A stretch of DNA of 49,294 nt from Crocinitomicaceae bacterium (GTDB lineage: Bacteria; Bacteroidota; Bacteroidia; Flavobacteriales_D; Crocinitomicaceae). Numbering within the stretch: position 1 is the stretch's first letter; every line of letters starts with the position of its first letter. The position numbers and the translations under genes are program-made. The stretch is from the NCBI GenBank assembly GCA_029252405.1, contig JAQXBM010000019.1:1-49294 (forward strand), read 5' to 3'. Below are positions 7,883 through 15,457 of the stretch, piece by piece. The notes beneath the pieces were generated by a model. The model saw only the letters and a list, made by a program, of their open reading frames with translations, searched no databases and was not told where the DNA came from.

Positions 7883-8873
7883 AACTGTAAAATTTAAGTT
7901 CTTGACTGGTTAAGTGAAAATACGAAAGAACGGCGTCATTTTTTAGTATACCCGACGCCTTAATGAGATCAACCGCCTTAGACAAATCGTCATTGGAAAC
8001 CCGTTCCATTTTAATTCTATCTCCCTTTCTCACGTAAATAGTTGAAATGACTGTATCCTGTTTCATGGTGTACCACAATCCGCGATCGTGCGTCACAAGA
8101 TCAGAATATTGCTCAATTGGACCGTGAATCACTCCCTTGAAATAATCACGATCGTAACATTGCATCCATGAATACACCGGTAACGCGACATCCAACGGAA
8201 CACCATAATCGATTTTGGTATCGAGGTATTTTGACATTTCATCGGTATCCAGAATTGTGTTTTTCCGTGGATTCTTTACCGGGTTGAGGAGATTGTAGCA
8301 CATTAAGGTCGCTCGATCAACTGGAGGAACGCCCATTTTCTCATGAAATTTGTACGGATACAAACGAAGCGTGCAGCTGATCTCTTTTTTTGATTCCTCC
8401 TTCACTTTTCTCAAGAAGTAGAAATAATTCCCTTTTGATTTTTCCGACCAATCGCAGTCGATTTGGATTTCACTGAAATCAATCGCGCCCTCAGTGGTGA
8501 GTTTTTCTGAAAAAAACTTATTGGTCAACCCAACGATATTGCTCACCAATTCATCCAATTCCTCTCGAGAAGACTCGACAAAAACCTTGTTCAGAATAAA
8601 AATACACGGAATCAATTCTCGGTTTTTCAGATTCTTGGGTTTCAACTTCAGCGACGATTTCGCGATCGGCTTGTTCTTCTCGTTTTCTCGATCTACTTCG
8701 AAAATCTTTACATACAACTTCTCAATCTTCAAGGAATCGAGTGCTGCGGTATTCTCGGCCGTTAACTTCTCAGTATCATTCTCCCAAAAATAAACACCAC
8801 GCTCGATGCTCACTGAGTCATCAGAGCACGACCCAAGAATCAAAAGAGCAAAAAGGAAGATTAAAACGCGCAT
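7842..8873 (-). CDS. Lipoprotein with possible TIM-barrel (DUF3142-like) fold
   Basis: 343 residues. The N-terminus MRVLIFLFALLILGSCSDD is a lipoprotein signal with lipobox LGSC. The mature protein has RGVYFWEND, KLYVKIFEVD and IQIDCDWSEKSKGNYFYFL, then a conserved middle (ATLMCYNLLNP, VPLDVALPVYSWM). The QIDCDW-type acidic strand and overall pattern resemble glycoside-hydrolase-like TIM barrels such as DUF3142; this is family memory, not a search result. It overlaps the downstream 759-residue gene by 41 bases and is the first gene of a two-gene operon. Confidence 0.75.
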   Translation of the reverse strand: MRVLIFLFALLILGSCSDDSVSIERGVYFWENDTEKLTAENTAALDSLKIEKLYVKIFEVDRENEKNKPIAKSSLKLKPKNLKNRELIPCIFILNKVFVESSREELDELVSNIVGLTNKFFSEKLTTEGAIDFSEIQIDCDWSEKSKGNYFYFLRKVKEESKKEISCTLRLYPYKFHEKMGVPPVDRATLMCYNLLNPVKNPRKNTILDTDEMSKYLDTKIDYGVPLDVALPVYSWMQCYDRDYFKGVIHGPIEQYSDLVTHDRGLWYTMKQDTVISTIYVRKGDRIKMERVSNDDLSKAVDLIKASGILKNDAVLSYFHLTSQELKFYSYEKLNSYSSSLSD

Positions 8874-8986
8874 AACAATTTCTTAAAATCTAAATTAAGG
8901 TTTTCCTTTATTCTTGTATCTTCATTTTGATTAAACGTAACCATTTCTAGAGGATTCGTTATGATCCCAAAACCAAGCTATTTATA

Positions 8987-9886
8987 ATGAAAAGAAGTCA
9001 ACTATTTGTTATCCTTTTATCAGGATTAATCCTTGCAAGTTTTTCAACTAGTAAAAAGACGGGTATAAAGCTCGCTAAGAAAACACTAGATAATTTTTGT
9101 GAGTTTATCCCAAGTGGGAACAGCGTAGTTGAAGGTGATACTGTTTCGGTGCAGTCATTTTACATGTCTTCATCAGAGATTTCCAACTTGCAGTATCAAG
9201 AATTTTTAGATGACCTTTTGCGAAAAGGAGAATTGGGGAAATATAACATCGCCAAAGTTGACTCTACTGGTTGGACTCGTGATAATAATCTCATCTACGT
9301 GGAATCCATGCAAAACTATTATCACAAACATCCTGCTTACGACAACTACCCTGTTGTGAATATTTCGAAAGCAGGTGCCGAATTGTATTGTGAATGGTTA
9401 ACCGAAGTATACGATAGTCTATCAAATGGTGAGATGAAATTGAAATTCAGACTTCCACTCCGTTCAGAATGGATTCGAGCAGCAAGTGGTGATTTACTAG
9501 GAGCTACGTATAGTTGGGGTGGACCATATCTGAGAAATAACAAAGGGTGCATGCTGGCGAATTTCCTTAAAATGGGGAGCGAGAACATCAGACGAAATCC
9601 TGAAACGGGAGAAATGGAAGTAATTAGAACCGGTTATTTATCTTCTTTTGATCATACCGACATTACCGCACCAACAAAATCATACTTCCAAAATGATTAT
9701 GGATTGTATAATATGAATGGGAACGTTTCTGAAATGATTGCAGATGGAGATTTTGCCGTAGGTGGAGATTGGTATTCACCTGGATATGATATTAGAAATG
9801 AAAGCATAAAAGAATTTAATAGACCCGAACCAACAGTAGGTTTTAGAGTGGTCACAACGTTTTTGGGGAGAGAGATCGAGCGATAG
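8987..9886 (+). CDS. Exported FGE-sulfatase (SUMF1/EgtB/PvdO) domain protein
   Basis: 299 residues with an N-terminal signal (MKRSQLFVILLSGLILASFS). The rest is one formylglycine-generating-enzyme-like domain: FYMSSSEISNLQYQEFLDD, YPVVNISKAGAELYCEWL, FRLPLRSEWIRAA, DYGLYNMNGNVSEMI, GGDWYSPGYD and GFRVV. This is the fold of the Bacteroidota gliding/T9SS proteins GldJ and GldK as well as of true FGE. The lack of a visible active-site Cys pair near the C-terminus argues against formylglycine activity, so a structural or T9SS-related role is more likely. An eight-codon open frame (8961-8987) ends TAATG on its start codon. A terminator follows at 9928. Confidence 0.85.
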   Translation: MKRSQLFVILLSGLILASFSTSKKTGIKLAKKTLDNFCEFIPSGNSVVEGDTVSVQSFYMSSSEISNLQYQEFLDDLLRKGELGKYNIAKVDSTGWTRDNNLIYVESMQNYYHKHPAYDNYPVVNISKAGAELYCEWLTEVYDSLSNGEMKLKFRLPLRSEWIRAASGDLLGATYSWGGPYLRNNKGCMLANFLKMGSENIRRNPETGEMEVIRTGYLSSFDHTDITAPTKSYFQNDYGLYNMNGNVSEMIADGDFAVGGDWYSPGYDIRNESIKEFNRPEPTVGFRVVTTFLGREIER

Positions 9887-9910
9887 ATAGAGTAAGATCC
9901 TTTCGGGTTG

Positions 9911-9960
9911 AAAAACCTGGTTTCAGGGGGCAGTTTTGATTCGTCAAGATTGCCCTTTTT
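9911..9960. terminator. Back-to-back terminators between convergent genes
   Basis: Rightward: GGGCA (9928-9932) pairs with TGCCC (9951-9955), enclosing TTGA-TTCG-TCAA, followed by five T. Leftward: CCTG-GTTT-CAGG (9916-9927) is followed on the minus strand by five T (9915-9911). Each serves one of the converging genes. Confidence 0.75.
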
Positions 9961-9981
9961 GACTTTTGACTAAGACCTTTT

Positions 9982-10593
9982 CTATTCGTTCGGGTCCGCA
10001 ATAACACGATGCGCTTCAATATACGCTGTTGGGTCAAGATAACCACGCGTATCGCTGCTGTATCCAACTCCCACTGACAACGCCACTTCGTCTCGCAATT
10101 CCAAATGCAAATGCGCCTTGTAATTTCCATGGGCATTTCCAATTGTCCCAATTTGATCTCCAATGGACACCCACTCACCTGTTTTCACGAGCATTTCGTT
10201 ACAATGTGCATACAAGGATTCAACTTGAGTGCTATCAGGCAAGTAATGCACAATTCGGATCACGTTTCCCCATGAATCGTTGTGATCGGTTGCGTAGGTT
10301 ACAAACCCGCTCGCGATAGCATAAATTGGATCACCCAAATCAGAGTTTCCGCCTCCCAAACCATTCCAATCATCACCTAAATGGGTATTTTTTCCAAATT
10401 TCTGCGCATTGAAATAACCATTGGCGTTAGGTTTACCAACAGGGTAATCAAACTTGTTCGCAATAAATTCTTGAGGAACCACAAAAGTTGAATCGTGAAT
10501 TACTGGTTCAGTTTCAGCCATTATAGCCAGATCTTCCTGAGCATTTGCACAGCCGAATAAAACAAAAAGTAGAATAAAATAAAGAGGTCTCAT
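9982..10593 (-). CDS. M23 family metallopeptidase, exported (lipoprotein-like signal)
   Basis: 203 residues. The N-terminus MRPLYFILLFVLFGCANAQ is an export signal, with FGCAN as a possible lipobox. The LytM/M23 fold is clear: HLGDDWN supplies the first zinc His and Asp, DPIYAIASGFVTYA is the typical core, and AHLHLEL carries the HxH motif. LytM enzymes cleave peptidoglycan cross-bridges or act as scaffolds; all zinc ligands are present here, so activity is plausible. The domain is a stand-alone short form with no LysM or coiled coil. Confidence 0.9.
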   Translation of the reverse strand: MRPLYFILLFVLFGCANAQEDLAIMAETEPVIHDSTFVVPQEFIANKFDYPVGKPNANGYFNAQKFGKNTHLGDDWNGLGGGNSDLGDPIYAIASGFVTYATDHNDSWGNVIRIVHYLPDSTQVESLYAHCNEMLVKTGEWVSIGDQIGTIGNAHGNYKAHLHLELRDEVALSVGVGYSSDTRGYLDPTAYIEAHRVIADPNE

Positions 10594-10629
10594 GTGATGA
10601 GAATGCCTTGTTTTGAAAAAGTAACAAGG

Positions 10630-10854
10630 TTAAAACTGATCCAACTCGTTTCTGTCCTCCTTTTTCTTCTTTGCGAAGAAGCCAACTATATAGGAAACCA
10701 GTGAAATCCCAACTCCTATCAGCAAAAAGTACTGGGCATAGCGCAGCCTGTTATACTTCAAAATGATTCCAATAACAATTGTAATCGCGCCAATAGCATA
10801 AACAATACGCTCGACACTCGGGTAGCTCACATTATCATCTTCTTCGAAATCCAC
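10630..10854 (-). CDS. Small two-helix membrane protein
   Basis: 74 residues with two membrane segments: about 17-36 (IVYAIGAITIVIGIILKY) and 41-60 (YFLLIGVGISLVSYIVGFF). An acidic N-terminus (MDFEEDDN) and a basic tail (FAKKKKEDRNELDQF) predict both ends in the cytoplasm. No family is recognised; this looks like one of the many small Bacteroidota inner-membrane proteins. It lies 36 bases upstream of the M23 peptidase on the same strand, so co-transcription is possible. Confidence 0.7.
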   Translation of the reverse strand: MDFEEDDNVSYPSVERIVYAIGAITIVIGIILKYNRLRYAQYFLLIGVGISLVSYIVGFFAKKKKEDRNELDQF

Positions 10855-10908
10855 TTCTCAAAGCTAACAAGATTTCAACAAAACTTTAGATAGTTAACAA
10901 TCCATAAA

Positions 10909-10935
10909 TTGATTCCTAAATTCACACTACTTTTG
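10909..10935 (+). promoter_or_regulatory. Promoter for the MazG-like/NUDIX pair
   Basis: TTG (10909-10911), 16 bases, TACTTTTG (10928-10935), matching TTG/TAnnTTTG. The start codon follows 19 bases after the -7 element. Confidence 0.55.
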
Positions 10936-10954
10936 GAGCAACAAACGACATCAG

Positions 10955-11347
10955 ATGACACTAAAAGATACAATTTCAGCAGTAGAAAAATTCCACGATT
11001 CATTCGGGATTTCCAATAATTACGAGCCAACAACGGAAATTTCAGTTGGAGACATGGAACTTCGTCACCGATTGATGCAGGAAGAAAATGACGAGTATTT
11101 GGAAGCTGCGAAAAATGGAGATTTGGTAGAAGTCGCTGATGCGCTTGGAGATCAACTTTACATCTTATGTGGAACCATTCTCAAGCATGGGATGCAGCAC
11201 AAGATCGCGGAAGTTTTCGAAGAAATTCAACGCTCAAACATGAGTAAATTGGACAAAGACGGAAACGCAATTTACCGCGAGGACGGGAAAATTTTAAAAT
11301 CTGATCTATACTTCAAGCCAGATATCGCAGCAATCTTAGCGAAGTGA
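10955..11347 (+). CDS. MazG-like all-alpha NTP pyrophosphohydrolase
   Basis: 130 residues with the helical metal-binding pattern of the MazG/phosphoribosyl-ATP pyrophosphohydrolase superfamily: EENDEYLEAAKNGD followed by EVADALGDQLYILCG, where the two acidic helices bind Mg. A C-terminal stretch (SNMSKLDKDGNAIYREDGK) is typical of the PRA-PH-like phage and bacterial subfamily. The probable role is hydrolysis of an NTP to NMP and pyrophosphate; the actual substrate is unknown. No his genes are nearby, so histidine synthesis is unlikely. Its stop overlaps the GTG start of the NUDIX gene (GTGA). Confidence 0.88.
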   Translation: MTLKDTISAVEKFHDSFGISNNYEPTTEISVGDMELRHRLMQEENDEYLEAAKNGDLVEVADALGDQLYILCGTILKHGMQHKIAEVFEEIQRSNMSKLDKDGNAIYREDGKILKSDLYFKPDIAAILAK

Positions 11348-11775
11348 GCATCGAAAAACACTTCAACTTACGCGTCTATGGAATCATCAAAAATTCTGAA
11401 GGCGAAATCCTGATTTCTGATGAATGCAGGAATCATTACTCATTCACGAAATTTCCTGGTGGCGGATTAGAAGCTGGTGAAGGTATCGCGGATTGCCTCA
11501 AACGCGAACTCAAGGAAGAATTGGATATTGATGCTACCATTGGCGACCTATTCTACGTCAACGATTTTCACCAAGAATCGGCCTTCAGAAAAACGGACCA
11601 ATTGATTAGCTTTTATTTTGAGGTGAGCGAGTATTCGGGTGTAATTACAACGCTTCAGCATACTGTTCCAGTTACAGAAGAAGTTGAGAAGTTTCGCTGG
11701 GTACGAATCGAGGATTTATCAGAAGAAATGATGACCTTCCCTATCGATAAAATCGTTGTTCAAAAACTCAAATAA
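11344..11775 (+). CDS. NUDIX hydrolase
   Basis: 143 residues with a NUDIX box from GGGLEAGEGIADCLK through RELKEELDID. It keeps the REXXEE core; the final Gly of the classical GX5EX7REUXEEXGU motif is not obvious. It starts with GTG at 11344, overlapping the previous stop in GTGA; no in-frame ATG lies near the N-terminus and the fold needs this start. The enzyme should hydrolyse a nucleoside diphosphate linked to another moiety. Coupling to a MazG-like gene suggests nucleotide-pool cleaning. Its stop is directly adjacent (no gap) to the stop of the convergent gene. Confidence 0.9.
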   Translation: MSIEKHFNLRVYGIIKNSEGEILISDECRNHYSFTKFPGGGLEAGEGIADCLKRELKEELDIDATIGDLFYVNDFHQESAFRKTDQLISFYFEVSEYSGVITTLQHTVPVTEEVEKFRWVRIEDLSEEMMTFPIDKIVVQKLK

Positions 11776-12762
11776 TCACAATTCGAAGACTTCGTTTCTT
11801 CGTCCAATTCGAAAACCTTTTTCCAAAACTTCCATTGATTCTTTGCTCTCTGGGTTGAGCACTGGATTGGTGTGATTGAAATGAATGAAAACAATCTTTG
11901 CTTTGTCTTCTTCACTCAAATCCTTGAAAGTTTCAAAGCTTTCGATGATGAATGGATGCGGAATCTGAGAAATATCTCGATTATTGATTTCCGCTCCGCT
12001 GAAAAACGTTGCATCCAAAAAGGCGTAATCAACATTTTTAATTTCCTCGACAATGTCCTTGCTCCACTTTTCCCATTTATCGATGTCCGGAATAAACAAT
12101 GCCGTTTTTCGAGGACCTTCGATGCGAAAGCCTACGGTTTCAGAAAACTCATCACGATGAGGAACCGTGAACGGCATAACCTCTAAGTCGTCCGATAATT
12201 TGATAGCAGTTTCATCCTGCATTTCCTCAATTTCAATGTTCTCTCGTGAAACCAATTGACTCCAAGGTCCATCGTTCGTGAGAAAGGTCTTCATTCGTGG
12301 CATTGCATATACGGGAACCTTATTCGCGTCCGTCGCTTCCTTGCCCAAATACATCAATCCTGTGTAATGCCCAATGTGCGCATGCGTGAGAAAAATCCCA
12401 TCGACGAATTCATTCTCGCTCTTCATTTCCAACGAAGTGATTGATTTCATTTGCTCGGCAAAATCTGGTGTAGCATCGAAGATGTAAGTTTTATCTGTGG
12501 ATACGTCAATTAAGCCAAGCGAAGATACCTTTCCGTGAAGTTCAGGCTGACCGAACACATCTTTGCAGCAGTCTTTGGTGCAAGCAATTTGAGGGAAACC
12601 GGCGTCTTGGGAAGTCCCGAGTATGACGATTGATGTTGTTGAAATTTGGGCCGAGTCCTGGGGTGAGTGAGAGGGATAATTTGAGAGCGAATCGTTCGAA
12701 TCACCATCCTGAGAGCATGATAAAACGACAAGTGAAATTAACACCGAGTAGACAAACTTCAT
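11776..12762 (-). CDS. Exported PqqB-like metallo-beta-lactamase-fold hydrolase (lipoprotein)
   Basis: 328 residues. The lipoprotein signal ends LVVLSCSQD. The catalytic domain has GTSQDAGFPQIACTKDCC near the start, THAHIGHYTGL (HxHxxH-type metal site), VPHRDEFSETVGF, DATFF and FIHFNHTNP, the pattern of PqqB-like MBL-fold proteins. True PqqB is cytoplasmic and sits with pqqA, C, D and E; none are here, so PQQ synthesis is unlikely. The Cys-rich CTKDCC near the N-terminus may bind an extra metal. It is the last gene of a leftward cluster starting at rsgA. Confidence 0.88.
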   Translation of the reverse strand: MKFVYSVLISLVVLSCSQDGDSNDSLSNYPSHSPQDSAQISTTSIVILGTSQDAGFPQIACTKDCCKDVFGQPELHGKVSSLGLIDVSTDKTYIFDATPDFAEQMKSITSLEMKSENEFVDGIFLTHAHIGHYTGLMYLGKEATDANKVPVYAMPRMKTFLTNDGPWSQLVSRENIEIEEMQDETAIKLSDDLEVMPFTVPHRDEFSETVGFRIEGPRKTALFIPDIDKWEKWSKDIVEEIKNVDYAFLDATFFSGAEINNRDISQIPHPFIIESFETFKDLSEEDKAKIVFIHFNHTNPVLNPESKESMEVLEKGFRIGRRNEVFEL

Positions 12763-12763
12763 A

Positions 12764-13090
12764 CTAACCTAGTTTTGGATTATCCTTGTGCCGAGTTGAA
12801 TCGCGTTTGGTCTTTTTATCCAAGTTCTTTTTGAGCGCTTCTTCCAAGTCGATTCCCGTTTGATTCGCAAGGCAGATTAGTACGAACATGACATCCGCCA
12901 TTTCATCACCCAAATCTTTGTTTTTATCGCTTTCCTTCTCGCTTTGTTCTCCGTATCGGCGCGCCATGATTCTCGCGACTTCCCCCACTTCTTCCATGAG
13001 CATGGCGGTGTTCGTCAATTCATCGAAGTAGCGGACACCGAATTCTTTGATCCAATCATCGACTATTTGTTGAGCTTGTTTGATTTCCAT
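12764..13090 (-). CDS. MazG-like nucleotide pyrophosphohydrolase
   Basis: 108 residues from the ATG at 13090 (MEIKQAQQIVDDWIKEFG), preferred over an upstream start at 13117 because homologues begin here. Metal-binding helices are visible: MLMEEVGEVARIMAR and GDEMADVMFVLICLANQTGIDL. It is a dimeric all-alpha NTP pyrophosphohydrolase of the MazG-like family that removes non-canonical NTPs. It lies one base upstream of the MBL lipoprotein and 30 bases downstream of dtd; the order rsgA-dtd-mazG-like recurs in Bacteroidota as I recall. Confidence 0.9.
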   Translation of the reverse strand: MEIKQAQQIVDDWIKEFGVRYFDELTNTAMLMEEVGEVARIMARRYGEQSEKESDKNKDLGDEMADVMFVLICLANQTGIDLEEALKKNLDKKTKRDSTRHKDNPKLG

Positions 13091-13120
13091 AACGCTTAAT
13101 TTTGAGATCAGCAGCAACCA

Positions 13121-13573
13121 CTATTCTCTGTTCTTAGAATCGATCCAAATAGTTACTGGACCATCATTGACTAATTGAACTTTCATATCCGCACCGAACT
13201 CGCCCGTGGTAACTTTTAAAGCTGACTCTTTTCGCAAAATTCGAATAAATTCTTCGTATAACGGAATGGCTACTTCAGGTCGAGAAGCTTTAATGTAACT
13301 CGGGCGATTTCCTTTCTTCGTTGATGCATGAAGCGTAAACTGACTGATAACAAGGAATTCACCATTCACATCAGCAATGGAATCGTTCATCTTCCCCTCA
13401 TTGTCATTGAAAATTCTCAGTGCAATCAATTTACGAACCAACCAGTTGATATCATCTTGGCTATCCTCCGCTTCAATTCCCAAGAACACCACTAATCCAC
13501 CCTTGATTTCTCCATGGATTTTACCGTCAATTTTTACCGACGCCTCACTCGCACGTTGAATCAAAACTCTCAT
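13121..13573 (-). CDS. dtd: D-aminoacyl-tRNA deacylase Dtd
   Basis: Hydrolyses D-amino acids (and Gly from tRNA-Ala) off tRNA, protecting translation. 150 residues, the usual length. Landmarks are the start MRVLIQRASEASVKIDG, the SQFTL motif near the middle with the catalytic Thr region, and the C-terminal NDGPVTIWID carrying the Gly-Pro motif of the D-chirality pocket. The start overlaps the rsgA stop in ATGA, so the two are translationally coupled. Confidence 0.97.
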   Translation of the reverse strand: MRVLIQRASEASVKIDGKIHGEIKGGLVVFLGIEAEDSQDDINWLVRKLIALRIFNDNEGKMNDSIADVNGEFLVISQFTLHASTKKGNRPSYIKASRPEVAIPLYEEFIRILRKESALKVTTGEFGADMKVQLVNDGPVTIWIDSKNRE

Positions 13574-14520
13574 CCGAATATGTTTTTACGGTAGGTTTCG
13601 TTTTGATCTTCTTCCATCAATTGCATGTAAGTAGCGTATCGACTTTCGTCAATTTCTCCAGATACAACAGCATCTTTGATCGCACATTTGGGTTCATTCA
13701 TGTGTTGGCAATTGTTGAATTTGCACTCACTCATTCGTTCTCGCATCTCTGGGAAATAATGCGACATCACACTTTTCTCCAATTCAGTAATCCCAAATGC
13801 TCGAATTCCAGGTGTATCGACAATGTATCCACCCGTGGCCACTTTGTGCATTTCCGCGAAAGTTGTGGTGTGTTGTCCTTGCTGATGTGATTTCGAAATC
13901 TCACCCGTTCGTATATCCAAGTTTGGGTCGATGGCATTAATCAGTGTGCTCTTCCCTACTCCAGAATGACCTGAAATCATTACTTGATTTCCTTTCACTT
14001 CATCACGAAGAAAGTCAATGTTCTGTTTGCTCTTTGCGCAGATTTGAACACAGGGATAGCCAATATTGGAGTACATGAAGCATAGTGCATCTGCATATTC
14101 TTGATCATCCTCCGAATACAAATCTGTTTTATTGAATAGTAAAGTCACCGGAATTCGGAAAGACTCCGCAGAAACCAAAAAACGATCAATAAAGGCCAAA
14201 TGCGTCTCTGGCGATTTCAGTGTCACAATCAAGTAAGCTCGATCGATGTTAGCCGCCAAAATCTGCATTTGCTTCGACAAGTTCGTCGATTTCCGTACGA
14301 TGTAATTTCGGCGTTTTTCAAAATCTGTAATGACGCGGTTTCCTTCTCCGTCAATCTCCTCTCCAACAGAAACGACATCTCCCACGGAAACAGGATTGGT
14401 CGTTCGCAATCCATCCAGACGCAGTTTCCCACGAATGCGACAGTTTACGATCTCACCGTCTTCTAATTCAACGATGTACCATTTACCAGTAGATTTTAAT
14501 ACTTTGCCTTTCACAGCCAT
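13570..14520 (-). CDS. rsgA: Ribosome small-subunit-dependent GTPase RsgA
   Basis: A circularly permuted GTPase that helps mature the 30S subunit. 316 residues: an N-terminal OB fold (CRIRGKLR region), then G4 NKTD, G1 GHSGVGKST and G3 DTPG in permuted order, and a C-terminal zinc knuckle CKFNNCQHMNEPKC. All motifs are intact. The promoter element lies four bases before the ATG, so the mRNA may be leaderless. It is the first gene of the leftward cluster rsgA-dtd-mazG-like-MBL. Confidence 0.97.
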   Translation of the reverse strand: MAVKGKVLKSTGKWYIVELEDGEIVNCRIRGKLRLDGLRTTNPVSVGDVVSVGEEIDGEGNRVITDFEKRRNYIVRKSTNLSKQMQILAANIDRAYLIVTLKSPETHLAFIDRFLVSAESFRIPVTLLFNKTDLYSEDDQEYADALCFMYSNIGYPCVQICAKSKQNIDFLRDEVKGNQVMISGHSGVGKSTLINAIDPNLDIRTGEISKSHQQGQHTTTFAEMHKVATGGYIVDTPGIRAFGITELEKSVMSHYFPEMRERMSECKFNNCQHMNEPKCAIKDAVVSGEIDESRYATYMQLMEEDQNETYRKNIFG

Positions 14521-14524
14521 GCCT

Positions 14525-14558
14525 CAAAGATAATCAGCTTATTCGATTACCTGCGCAA
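14525..14558 (-). promoter_or_regulatory. Promoter of rsgA, adjacent to its start codon
   Basis: On the minus strand TTG (14558-14556), 23 bases, TATCTTTG (14532-14525), then four bases and the rsgA ATG. This is the same -7-to-ATG spacing as truA. Confidence 0.6.
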
Positions 14559-15242
14559 TTGAGCTAGAGAAACCACATGCATGAAAATTGCGATTGGAGC
14601 CAAAAATCCAGCCAGAAGCAAATACGGCATTTCCAAGAACTTTTCACTCACCAATGATTCTTCGCTTCCCCACATTTGTGGGTTGTACAATGATGTTGCA
14701 ATAATGAAGGCTACGAAAAGTACCATGCAGATCCCAAGAATATTCCAGAAATACTGAACAAATCGAGAGCCGTCTTTTCGAACCACGAGGTAAGCAAAAA
14801 ATGGAGCTGAAATTCCCATCAACACATCGAAGTTTAAACCTTCCAAGGTTGCGCTTTCTGGAACAATGTTCGCATAAAATGTATAGAGTAAAATCAACTC
14901 AACAGCCACGCGAAAAGATTGAAAATAAACTGGCCACGTCTTTGGAATCTTTTTAACTACTGCACTAAACCTAGCTTTTCGGTAAAAAACGAAGAATCCA
15001 ATCACCAATGGAACAACAATCAGCAAAGGGAATTTAGGTGGGAGACTTAAATCTTTGAGGATACCCGTTTGCGAAAGGATGGTTAGATAGGCAATCCAAC
15101 CTAGAACAAATACAGATGCCACCAAAAATTTCTTTGATCGATCCTTGGCTGGAATGGCCATTCGCTGCAAAACCGTGCGATATGCCAATAGCACAACAAG
15201 GATCACAATCGCCGTGAAGATGATATAAATTGATGGGAGCAT
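14547..15242 (-). CDS. Multi-pass membrane protein of unknown function
   Basis: 231 residues from the ATG at 15242; the frame also opens at a TTG three codons upstream. About seven hydrophobic segments are visible, for example IYIIFTAIVILVVLLAY, FLVASVFVLGWIAYLTIL, FPLLIVVPLVIGFFVFY, ILGICMVLFVAFIIAT and LLLAGFLAPIAIFMHVVSL. No transporter or enzyme signature is recognised. It ends 27 bases upstream of rsgA on the same strand, and the rsgA promoter overlaps its end. Confidence 0.78.
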   Translation of the reverse strand: MLPSIYIIFTAIVILVVLLAYRTVLQRMAIPAKDRSKKFLVASVFVLGWIAYLTILSQTGILKDLSLPPKFPLLIVVPLVIGFFVFYRKARFSAVVKKIPKTWPVYFQSFRVAVELILLYTFYANIVPESATLEGLNFDVLMGISAPFFAYLVVRKDGSRFVQYFWNILGICMVLFVAFIIATSLYNPQMWGSEESLVSEKFLEMPYLLLAGFLAPIAIFMHVVSLAQLRR

Positions 15243-15457
15243 GAAAGGCAATTTTCGCGAATAGTTTACATTAAAATTCTGCTAACTTCTAGTGGAGCAG
15301 TGAATAAATAGATATACTAAAGCTAACAACAATAATCGAGAATCCTCCGCGATCAGACCGATATTTCATCCTTTCACTCAATAATGTCCATAATACTTAC
15401 GCCACGAGCAGTCAACAGCTAAATATTCATTAAATTCGTTTCCTCAAACTAATAAGC

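Noticed and set aside
10955-11347. HisE (phosphoribosyl-ATP pyrophosphohydrolase of histidine synthesis)
   Set aside because: Same superfamily but no his genes nearby, and the C-terminal region differs from HisE.
15243-15457. tRNA or small RNA in the 215-base gap before gldA
   Set aside because: No cloverleaf or terminator is visible; only a weak -7-like TAAATTCG near 15431.
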